From: WQXF01 sp031552825
Lineage (GTDB): Bacteria; Bacillota; Clostridia; Christensenellales; Aristaeellaceae
NCBI GenBank assembly: GCA_031552825.1
Contig: JAVBMD010000008.1
Location: 89,396 to 153,395 of the forward strand
DNA length: 64,000 nucleotides
Direction: 5' to 3'
Part shown: one piece after another, positions 42,639-54,600 of the stretch
How positions within the stretch are numbered: the stretch's first letter is position 1
Layout: each line of letters begins with the position of its first letter
Notes under the pieces: model-generated
Databases searched by the model: none
Seen by the model: the letters and a program-made list of their open reading frames with translations, nothing else
What the model was told of the DNA's origin: nothing
Translations under genes and position numbers: made by a program

Positions 42639-45600
42639 GTGAAACAGGACAAGATTCGGTTTTATCAGACCAGAGTTTTCCGCTCTGCGTTGGCCATCCT
42701 GCTGGCCGTGATCTTGCTGACGAACGACACGGTGGAAAATATGGCCGCGTTGTTCGCCGGTGAGCAAGCGCCCGCGCAGCAGACTGAGGTCGTCGTGCCG
42801 GAGGTACCAACGCCTCCGTCCGCCGATGGAGCGCCCTCCGCATCGGGAGCGCCGCTGGGCGAGCTCCCGCCTCCTCTAAGCGAGGTGCCCGGCGAATCGG
42901 CCGCGCCGCAAGGCGATGCCGGTTCGACCGAAGCCACCCCAGAGGCCGGGGCCACCCCCGAAGCCGGAGCCATCGCCGATGGCGAGGCTACTCCCGAGGC
43001 TGCGGCAACGCCCGAGGCCGGCGGCGAATCCGCCGAAGCGACGGAAGCGCCCACCGCGCAGCCCGAAGTCGATGCCCTTGCGCAAGCCATTGCGCAATTC
43101 GGGGCTTCTTACGCGTCCGTTTCCGGCGAATTGTTCTCCGGCCAAAAGCTGAAGGAGAAGGATCTGCTAGGTACGCTGAACGGCGTCGTGGTTGCCACCG
43201 CGTATATCGAGGGCAACGATGAGCAGGAGCAGCCTTCCGCTATTTGCGTCTCCTACTACGATGCCGAAAAGAACGCGATGCTCAGCGGCTATATGGATCG
43301 CGGCAGCGCGACCGAGCTGAATTACGAAGAAACCGTGGCGGGCTATGCCGAGCAAGAGGGGCTAGGGTTATATCAGCCCGGCTGGCCGCTTGGCGGCGCG
43401 GACTTCGCGCGCGCCGAAAAAGAAGTCGAAGCCACCGACACCCCCACCGAGCCCACCGACGAGCCGGAAATCACCGACGAGCCGGAAACCACCGATGCGC
43501 CAGAATCCACCGAAGAGCCGATGATGAGCTTGTTTGGCTTCGGTCTGGATGGCGAGGAAGGCGAATTTGGCGCGCTGGGCGATCCGGACGAGACCAGCCA
43601 CGCCGTCGCTTTCTACAACTGGGACAACGATATGACCCCGCTGTATGAAACCACCGTAGAGGAAGGCGGCTTTGCCACCTACGTGGGCGCCACCCCCACG
43701 CGCAGCGGCCACACCTTTGTGAGCTGGTATCCGGATCCGGCGATAACGCCGATCACCAAGGATACGCGGTTCACGGCACAGTTTAAGCCCTCCCCGGACC
43801 GGATCTATCAGGTTGTGGTCTACTACCACTTTGAGAACGGCAGCGAGGCCGCCAAGCCCTACGTCGCCACCCTCGCCGAGGGCGAGAGCTATACGGCGAC
43901 CTCTCCCACCGTGCAGGGTTTCAACCCGGACAAGGCTACCGTCAACGGCACCATCACCGCGCAGTCCGATTTGTCGACGGTGATTTATGTCCAGTACCTG
44001 CCCTCCACGGGCACCAACTATACCGTGCGCCATTATCAGCGCAAGCTCGGCGCGACGATCGGCGAGAACGACAAGTACGACATCTCCAAGTATAATCTTG
44101 CCGACACCGAAAACCTCAAGGCCACCACCGGCGCAGAAGTATCGGTTACGCCCAAGACCTACATCGGCTTCTCGCCGTTGGAGGATCAGGAGCTTTCCCT
44201 TAAAATTGCCGCCGACGGCTCCACGGTTATCAACGTTTTCTATTCGCGCAACATCTATGCCATCTACTTCAAGGCGGCGGGCGGCTCCTATGTCGACCCG
44301 ATCATCAAAGAATATGGCGCTACAATCACCGCCGCCGAGAAGGCCAAAACCTCCTCGCGCACCGGCTATAAGTTTGACGGTTGGGATAAAATCATCCCCG
44401 ACACAATGCCGGTGAACGGCGACACCCTGACCGCCAAGTGGACCCCCGAAACCGCCAACTATGCGTTAGTATATTGGTTGGAAAACGTGGCGGGCGACGG
44501 CTATGTGTACGATAGTACCGCGCAGCGCACCGGCACCGCAGGCACCACCATTACGCTGGCGGAAGCCGATAAGATCAGCATCCCGTACTTCACCTACCAT
44601 AGCTACCAGACAGACATGACCATCGCGGGCGACGGCTCCACCGTCGTGAATGTATATTACTCGCGCAATTCGTACACCGTAACCTTTGCTTGGAACGGCA
44701 CAGGCATCGGCACCCCCAGCGTGGGCACAACGGTCGTGGTCGGCGGAAAAGTCGTCGCGACGTACGAAAACGCCAGTTCCCCGCCCTATTCGTTCACCGC
44801 GAAGTACCAGCAGGATATTTCCAACCTATGGCCCTCGGGTGACGATGTACACACCATTGGCAGCCAGCACTTCATCGGCTGGGCGATTGCACCCACTGGA
44901 ACGACGATCTATATTTCACGTCGTACCATCATGGTTGCCGAACTCTGCGGCACTACCTCCGCTACCAACAGTACCTTCTACGGCTATTGGAGCACCGACG
45001 CGTATACGGATTACCTGCACTACATGTTTGAGTGTACCAATCCCAGCGATCCTGACGGCGTCAGCTATACACCTTCCGGCGGAACAGCGCGCCTGTACAA
45101 AGAGAGCGCCGCCTTCTCTCAGGCGGCTACCAGCAACAATGGCTCCCCGAACTGGAGCGCCAAGGCCATCGAAGGCCTGACGGGCCTCGCCGTGGTCTAT
45201 AATTCCGGCGATGCCAACTACAGATCCCACGTTTACTTTTACTACACGCGGAACCTGTACAAACTGGAGTTCTTCAATTACAACAAAACCGATAAGAGCT
45301 TCAATATCATGTACGGCGCTCCGTTCTCCGACAAGCAGTATACGCCTACCCGACCGGTCGGCGTAGATTCCTCTTGGACCTTCCAAGGGTGGTATACCAC
45401 CAAGGACTGCTTTGCCGATTCGAAGTTTGTATGGTCTTCCGATGTCACGATGCCCTACAACAACCTGACACTATACGCGCTGTGGGCGCCTCCGATCTAT
45501 ACGGTGAAGTTCTTCGCCACCAACTCTGCCGGTGCCGAGGTGTTGGTCACCTCGAAGAATGTCACCAGCGGTCAGTACGTCACCGCGCCCGGCACCAACC

Positions 45601-48600
45601 CCACGCGCACCGGCTACACCTTCGTGGATTGGAGCCTGCGTGGTTCCGGCGTTCCCTTCCAGTTTGATACCCAGCAGATCGTCCGCGATGTCGAGCTGGT
45701 TGCCCGCTGGACTGCCCGCGAGGATCTGCCCTATGTCGTCAACTACTGGCAGGTAGGCGCCAACTGGAAGCCCGGCGATGCCACCGGCAGCACCCGCATG
45801 TCCGGTATATCGCCCAATCCCAAAACCGTCAACAACAACCGCACCGCTTCCACCGTGTTCGAGGTAGCGCCTGTGGTCAACGGCTTCGTGCCGGATCTGG
45901 TTAACAAATCCTTGGTCATCACAGGCGACGCTGCCAAGGACGTCATCAACTTCTGCTACAAGCCGTATACCGTGCTGGAATACCGCGTGAACTACGTCGA
46001 TACCAGCAACAACGTGCTGCTGCCGCAGAAGGTCGTCACCAACGAAACCAAGAACGCCATCATCGAGTACGCACCGACCATCCCGGGCTATACCCCCTCG
46101 ACGCTCTATCAAAACATGCGCCTTGGCTCAGACAGCTCGGCCAACGTAATCACCTTCGTGTATAGCTACAACTCCGCCGCAACGTACAAGGTGGAGCACT
46201 ACTTCATGAACCTGACCACCGGCAAGTACAACGCCACGCCCGACCAAACCGAGAACCTGAGCGGCTATACCGGCCAAAAGGTAACCGCGACCGCCAAGTC
46301 TCAGGCCGGCTATGCCCTCGATTCCGCCAACAGCACCTCCGTGGGCTTCGTCCAGAAGGACAACAGCCTCGTGCTGAAGATGTACTACAACCGTACCACT
46401 ATCGGCTATACGGTGAATCACTATCGCAAGGGTACCACCACCGTCCTAGCGCCCGCCGATACCGGCACAATGTTGCTGGGGCTGACCCTTACCGGTGTGG
46501 CCAAAACCATCACCAACTATGTCTACGATTCCGCCAACCCGGCTAGCAAGCAGATCACCATTCAGGCGGATCCGACGAAGAACGTCATCAACATGTACTA
46601 TCGCCCGTCCAACGTGCTGGCCGTAACCAAGACCGCCGACACGTCCAACGCCAAGGTCGGCGATACGATCACCTACTCTGTGTCCGTAAAGAACACCGGC
46701 TCCGAGAACCTGACCGGCGTCGTCGGCACCGACCCGCTGATGGACTCGAACTGGAACATCGGCAACCTAGTCTCCGGGCAAACCGTCACCACGACCTATA
46801 CCACGACCGTGACCGAAGCCCACGCGCAGGCCGGTTTCGTGAAAAACACCCTCTCCGTCACGGGCAAGGATCCCCAGAACGATGAGATGACCGGCTCCGC
46901 CAGCTGCGACGTGCCCGTGAGCGCCTTCGTCGTAAACAAGACGGCCGACAAAACCGAGGCCGCCGTGGGCGAGGTCATCACCTACACCATTACGGTAAAG
47001 AACGTGGGCTCCAAGACGCTGACCGGCGTCGTCGCCAAAGATCCGCTGATGGGCGACGATTGGATTATCGGAACCCTGACCGCTGGTCAAACCGTCACCA
47101 AGTCCTACCCCTATACCGTGACCGCCGCCGATGCTACCAAGGGCTACGTACACAACAGCGTGGCCGTCACCGGCGGAGGCGATGGCGGCGGAGATGACGA
47201 GGACGTGCTGGTCAAAGCCACCATCAGCGCAGGCGCTAAGAAGACCGTAACCGGCTCCGGCGCGCCCAGCGGCGAAACCTTCACCTTCACCCTGACCGGC
47301 GCCGCCGGTGCGCCCATGCCCGCCGGTTCCGTCGGCCAAGTCAGGACCGCGACCGGCACCGTCGGCGAGATCGACTTTGGTAAGATCGACTTTGGCAAAA
47401 CCGGCACCTTCACCTATACCGTGAAGGAAACCGCCGGTTCCAAGGAAGGCTTCACCTACGATGGCTCCGTCTACACCATGACCGTTACCGTAACCGAGGC
47501 CGCCAACAAGCTAAGCGCTTCCGTTGCCTACACCAAGGGCGGCAACCCGGTTCCGGAAATGACCTTTAACAACACCTACCTCATCCCCACCCAGACCATC
47601 ACCGTCACCAAGACTTGGGTGGATAGCAACAACATCGGCGGCGTCCGCCCCGACGGCCTCGAAGTGCAGCTGTACCGCAAGGTCGGCTCCGGCACACCCG
47701 CGGCCGTGGGCAGCGCCAAGACGATGACCGCCGCCGGAGGCTGGACCACCAGTTTCACCGGTGTGGACAAGCACGATGCCAGCGGCAACGTGTACACCTA
47801 CTCGGTGGTTGAAGTCGACGTACCGAAGAATTACAACGCAACCTACGGCGGATCCGGCACCGCCCTGACCATCACCAACACCATCAAGTACATCACCGTA
47901 TCCGGCAAGAAGGTTTGGGATATCAAGGGCTCCGGCTATACCAAATCCGATATCACTGTGGATCTGTACCGCAGTGACAATACCTCCGCCTACGTCGCCA
48001 CCCAATCCGTGACCGGCGATTCGAAGACTGGCACCGGTACTGTGGAATGGCCGTTCTCCTTCTCCAACATGTTGGAGTACGACAAGAATGGCAACAAGTT
48101 CACCTACACCGCCAAGGAGCGCACCGTTCCTAACGGCATCGAGGTGAGCTACAACGGCACCACCATCACCAACCTCTACCCCACCGACCGCGCGGTAAAG
48201 ATCCGCGTCGAGTGGGATTACAGCGCTGGCGCCCCGTCCACAGAAAAGCCGACCAACGCCACCGTCAACCTGCTGCGCAACGCCGTGGCGTATCAAAGCA
48301 ACATCAGCATCACCCAAGCCGCTGCTTGGAAGACCTCCATCGCCGTGGCGCCCTTGGCCCATGACGGTTACACGTTCACCGTCGTCGGCGCGCCGGTGAC
48401 CAACTACGCCATCTCCTACCCGGCCGACGACACCGATGGCACCAAGGTCGTCAAGTACACCTACGTGATGCCCACCAAGGACATCACCGGTACCAAGACT
48501 TGGTTCAACCTGCCTACTGGCTTCGTCAAGCCGACCGTGGAGATCAAGCTGTGGCGGAAGATCAGCACCGATTCGACCGCCACCGCGGTTACCTCCACCA

Positions 48601-51600
48601 ACATCGCGTCCGGCGGCGCGAGCTACACCTTCAAGAACCAGCCGCTGTACGATACCAACGGCAAGGAGTACACCTATACCACCACCGAAACCGCGCTCAC
48701 CGGCTTCACCACCGTGCAGAGCGGCTACAACTTCACCAACACCTACGTGCCCAGCGACTATGCGGTGGTCAACTTCAACGCCACCAAGTTTGTCACAGAA
48801 AACGTAGGTGCCCCGGCCAGCCAGAAGTTCACCTTCACGCTGACCGCCACCAGCCCCGCCGACGCACCAATGCCTACCGGCACCACCGGCACCACCATGA
48901 GCCTGACGGTTGCCGCCGGTTCGGTGAACTTTGGCGATATCGTGTTCAAGTACCCGGGCACCTACACCTACACCATGGAGGAAACCCAAGCCACCGTCGA
49001 GGGCTTCACCTTCGACGACCGCAAGTACACCATCAAGATCGTGGTCAGCGATCCGCTGAACGACGGCAAGCTTGAAGCCGACACCACCATCTTGGATCAG
49101 GACAACGTTTCCTACACCAAATTCGTGTTCGAGAACGACTACGCCATCCCCAAGCACGCCTCAAAGGCTGGCAAGATAACTTGGGTCGACAACAACGACA
49201 AACTGGAAGGCCGTCCGGAAGAAGTGGAGATCCAGCTGTACCGCAAGGCACAGAACGGCGGCACCGAAGAGGCTGTGGGCTCGCCCAAGCTGATTAGTGC
49301 CCCCGCCACCGGCAACGTGTGGAACTACACCTTCACTGAGAACCTGCTCAAGCACGATACCCAGGGCAGGGTTTACGACTACTACGTCAAGCAGGTTACC
49401 AGCGTTCCCAACTACACTTGGGCGCAGGATACCGACAAGATGTGCCTCACCGACACCCTGTCCACCATCAAGGTGCAGGGCAACAAGGTATGGAACATCA
49501 GCGCTGGCGCGACGTTCACCAAGCCCTCCACTGGCGTCGAGGTTGAACTCTACCGCAGCGACGACACCACGGATCCCTACCTCACCAAAACCGTCTCTTA
49601 CGTTTCGGGCAACACCTGGGCATTCACCTTCGAGCCGCTGCTCGAGTTCGCGCCCAACGGCACCAAATATACTTACACGGTAAAAGAAAAGACCGTGATC
49701 GCAGGCGTGACCGTAGGGTATGACCAGGCTACCCACACCATCACCAACAAGGTTGGCGATGATGAGCAGATCAAGGTTCGCGTGGATTGGGATCACACTG
49801 GCGCACCGATCGGTGACCGCCCCACTTCCGTCAAGGTGGAGCTGTTCCGCGATGACGATGCCGTCACCCCGAAGGCCACCAAGCTCGGCCTGACCGGCAC
49901 CGGTACCTCTTGGCCGCATACCTTCCTGATCGCACAAGGCGTCTATTTCGGCCACACTTTCACCGCTAAGGGTCAAGAATTTACCAAGTACACCAAGGAA
50001 GAGACCACCGACAACGGCGTGCATGTCATCAAGTATACCTACATCATGCCGAAGACCAGCGTCTCCGGCAGAAAGGATTGGGCGGACGTGCCGCTGGGCG
50101 TCACCAAGCCGACGGTTACCATCGAGCTGTACCGCAAGATTCCGGCCGACGCGCAGCCCACCAAGGTGGACAGCACCACCATCCCCAACAACGAAAGCAC
50201 CTACTCCTTCAACAATTTGAACACGTACGACCCGCAGGGCAACCTCTATACCTACTCCGTGAAAGAGGTTGAAACCAACGGCTACGTCACCAAACAAACC
50301 GGCAACAACTTCCTCAACACCTATACGCCTTCCGATTTTGCGGTGCTTCCGGTTAGCGCCGACAAGACCGTGACGCAAGGCGTGGGTGCTCCCGCGGCGC
50401 AGCAGTTCACCTTTGAGCTGACCCGCGATGTCAGCACCTACCCGATGCCCACCGGCACCGTAGGCAACACCAGGCAGGTCAAGACCGTGGCTGGCGCAGT
50501 GAACTTCGGTGATATCACCTACAAGATTCCGGGTACCTACACCTACACCGTGAAGGAAACCGGCACCGCGCCTGAAGGTTTCACCTTCGACACCGCCACC
50601 TTCACGATGACCGTGGAAGTTGTCGATCAGAACAACGACGGCAAGCTCACCGCCACCGTCAACTACAAGCGCAACAACGTTCCCGCCAACGAGCTGTACT
50701 TTATCAACGAGTACGACATTCCCAAACACACCTCCAAGACCGGCAAGCTGACCTGGGTCGACAACAACGACAAGCTGGAAGGCCGTCCCGTCGATGTGGA
50801 GATCCAACTGTACCGCAAGGCGCAGAACGGCGGCACCGAAGAAGCCGTTGGTACGCCCAAGACGATTAGCGGTACCGGCAACGAGTGGACCTACACCTTC
50901 ACCGAAGACCTGCTCAAGCACGATACCCAGGGCAGGGTTTACGATTACTATGTCAAGCAGGAAACCAACGTTCCCAACTACACTTGGGCGCAGAATACCA
51001 ACAAGATGGACCTCACCGACACGCTGACCACCATCAAGGTGCAAGGCAACAAGGAGTGGAACATCGGCAGCAGCGCCAGCAAGTTCTCCAAGCCCCCCAG
51101 CGTCGTCATCGAGCTGTACCGCAGCGACGACGCTACCGACCCCTACCTCACCAAGACGGTGTCCGCCGTTACGGGCAACACGTGGCCCTTCACGTTCGAG
51201 CCGCTGCTTAAGTACGATGCCAACGGCGCGGCGTATATCTACACCGTGAAGGAGCAGACCGTCATCGCTGGCGTCGATGTGGGGTACGACCAGCCGACCT
51301 ACACCGTCACCAACACGGTGGACGACGATGCGAAGATTAACCTCCGCGTGGAATGGGATTTCACCGGCGCGCCGGTGGGCGATCGCCCGCCCAGCGTGAA
51401 CGTGGAAGTGAAGCGCACCGACAGCAACAACGTCACCACCACCTACCTCACCAAGACGGTGCCTACCAACAACACCGCCACTTGGACCGCTTCCGTCTCC
51501 ATACCGCAAGCCGACTACCGCTATTCTACTTTCGCTCCCGTCGGCTTGGCCGCCCCCAAGTTTATCAAGATTTCCGACTCGGTCGAGAACGGCGTCCTTG

Positions 51601-54600
51601 TGGTCAAGTACAAGTATGACATGCCCAAGACGAGCGTTTCCGGCAGCAAGAGCTGGCCGAGCCTGCCTGCCACCATCACAAAGCCGACGGTTATCATCAA
51701 CCTGCTCCGTAACGGCAGCCCGGTGGATTCCGTCACCATCGCCAGCGGCGATAGCAACTACTCCTTCGCCGATCTGGACAAGTACGATCCGCAGGGCAAC
51801 CTCTACGCCTACGCCGTTACAGAAGACGAACTGCCCGGCTTCGACAGCAAGCAGACCGGTAACAGCTTCGCCAACACCTATAACCCGGTGAAGGCGACCG
51901 TGACGGTCAACGGCCTCAAGGAAATCATCGGTGATACCGGCTATGCCGCCACCACCGAGTTCCGCTTCAAGCTCACCGCGCTGAGCGGCGCGCCGATGCC
52001 GACTACAGGCACCGTCGGCGCCTCCAAGACCATCACCGCGCCCAAGGGCGCCCTGAGCTTCGGCACCATCACCTACCCGCTGCCCGGCGTATACAACTAC
52101 ACCATCGAGGAATTGCCGCACACCAACACCGCCTTCACCGTAGACCCCACCGTCTACAACCTGAAGGTTACCGTGGAACAGGACGGCAATACGCTGGTAG
52201 CCGATGCCGAATACAGCGCGAACGGCATGCCGGATTCCCAGTTCACCTTCACCAACACCTACGCCGTACCCACGCAGGATCAGAAGGCCTTCAAGAAGTG
52301 GGAGGACAACGGCAACGCCCTCGGCCTGCGCCCCACCAGCGTCTCCCTGCAGCTGTACCGCGTCATCGCGGGCGGCACCGCCGAGAAGGTGGATCTCCCC
52401 GTCGCCGTCACCGGCCCGATGACCGGTACCGCCAACTGGGAGCACCTCTTCGACGACATGCCCGTCCACGATCCGGACGGCAAGCCCTACACCTACAGCG
52501 TGCAGGAAGAGGACGTAGACGCGAACTACGAGGCCAAGGCCTCCGCGATGACCGTCACCAACACGCTGCTCAAGGAAGGCGTCTCCATCACCAAGACCTC
52601 CGTGCCCGCGCCGCAGAGCAAGGAATTTGCCGCCAACGTGCAGGCCGGTGATCTGATTACCTACACCATCGCCGTGAAGAACACCGGCGCGCGCTCCGTC
52701 TACAATGTCCGCGTGCTGGACAAGGTTCCGGTCGGCTTGACCGTGGCTGGCAACGATCCGAGCACGGCTAGCTCCAAGGGCAACAGCACCGTCGGCACCC
52801 AGTTGATGTGGGTCATCCCCGAGATCCAGAAGGGGCAAACCGCCATCATCACCGTGCAGGCCACCGTGGACGCGCTGCCCTCGAACGTTACCGAGCGCGA
52901 CTTCGTCAACTACGCCTACGTCCGCCTACCGGACGGCACCGAGGATCCCGTCGATCCGGACAACCCCGATGATCCCGACGATCCCGACAACCCCTATACG
53001 CCCAACCCGGATCCGGTTCGCCATCAGTTGATCCAGATCATCAAGACCGCCACCCCGACCGGCTCCTCCGCGCAGGATAACACCTCGCTGGTGGAAGGTC
53101 AGGCCGTGACCTACACGATCTCCATGACCAACAAGCACCCGGCTGCGGGCGTAACCATCTCCGATCAGGTGCCCGCGGGCATGATCCTCGTGCCCGACAG
53201 CATGACCACCACCGGTGCCATCAACGGCACGTATAACAGCGCCACCCGTACCATCACTTGGCCGTCGCAGAACTACCCCAAGGGCACGGTGAAGGTCAGC
53301 TTCAAAGCCACGGTGGATAAGTTCACCGCCGCCGAGATCGCCTCCGACGTCACCTTCAAGACCCTTGAGAACACCGCCAAAGTGGTGTACGCCCGCACCG
53401 ATATGCCTGACGGCGAGGACTACAGCAACACCGTCGAGCATACCGCCACCCGCCGCGAGCTTGCCGTAAGCAAGACCGCCGCGCTGGTCGTCGGTGGCAC
53501 GCCGCAAGCCTATGATCCCGGCCTAGAAGCCACCCCCATCGAAGCCGAACTGCTCCAAGAGATCGAGTACAAGATCGATGTGGACGTGAAGGGATATATG
53601 CCCACCGCCCGTGGCTCCATCGTGATCGAGGACACCCTGCACAAGGATGTGGCCTACGCCGCGAACTCTTGGGACACCATCCCGCACGCGCTGAAGTCCA
53701 AAGTAGCGTTCGCCGGACCGGTAAACGGCAAGCTGACCTGGACCGTCAGCGGCCTGGAAGACCCAGATGAGGATTTCTCCATCGTCTTCCGCGCCAAGGC
53801 GCCCGCTACCTCGAACGACTTGAGCACCCCGGCGTACGAAACCGTGAAGGTGTTCAGCAACACCGCCACCGTTATCGACAACGCGCTCAAGAATCTGGTT
53901 GTCGGCACCACCGCAGCTAAGATCTATGCGGATGCCGAGCACACCAAGAAATCCAACCTCACTTGGCATGTTGTGTACGAAGCTTCGCTGACCGGTTCCA
54001 AGGTCAGCAACCCCCTCAGCCCGCTGGCCAACGGCAACACCGTCGTGATGCAGAAGGATGATCTGATCTCCTACACCATCACGGTGGAAAATCCGGGCAA
54101 CAGCGAAGCCAAGAAGGTTCGCGTGATGGATATCCTGCCCGAGGGCGTGGATTTCGTTAGCGCCAACGGTCCTTCCTACGGCGTAACCGGCCCGCTGCAA
54201 CTCACCAACGCGCAGGGGCGCACGGTGCTCATGTGGCAGGTCAACGAGCTCGCGCGCGCTGTCGGCCGCGTGGAGCTGGAAGTCATCGTAAAGGTCAAGG
54301 ATCCCACCAAGGCGATGCTCATCGCCAATACCGCTTACTATCGCCTGCCCGAGAACGAGACCGATGCCTTCCCACTGGTCTCGGGGCAGCCCGACCCGAT
54401 CACCGGTTATCTCGCGACCAACCAGAAGGTGCAGCATCAGGTCTACACCATCGCCCAGACCTCCACCATCGCCGGTGGCGCGACTGCCGCGACCGCCGCG
54501 ACCGTGGTACCCGGCGACGCGATCACCTACACCACCACCCTCAATGCCGCCGCCGGAATCAAGGGCGTTGTGGTCAGCGATCCGCTTCCGACCGGCCTAG

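Noticed and set aside
49161..52838. 1,225-codon open frame on the minus strand inside the adhesin gene
   Set aside because: It is the mirror of a strongly repetitive, GC-biased coding region. Its translation is low-complexity (VGDG, AVQLDLH repeats) with no ribosome site or family motif; the plus-strand frame has clear domains.
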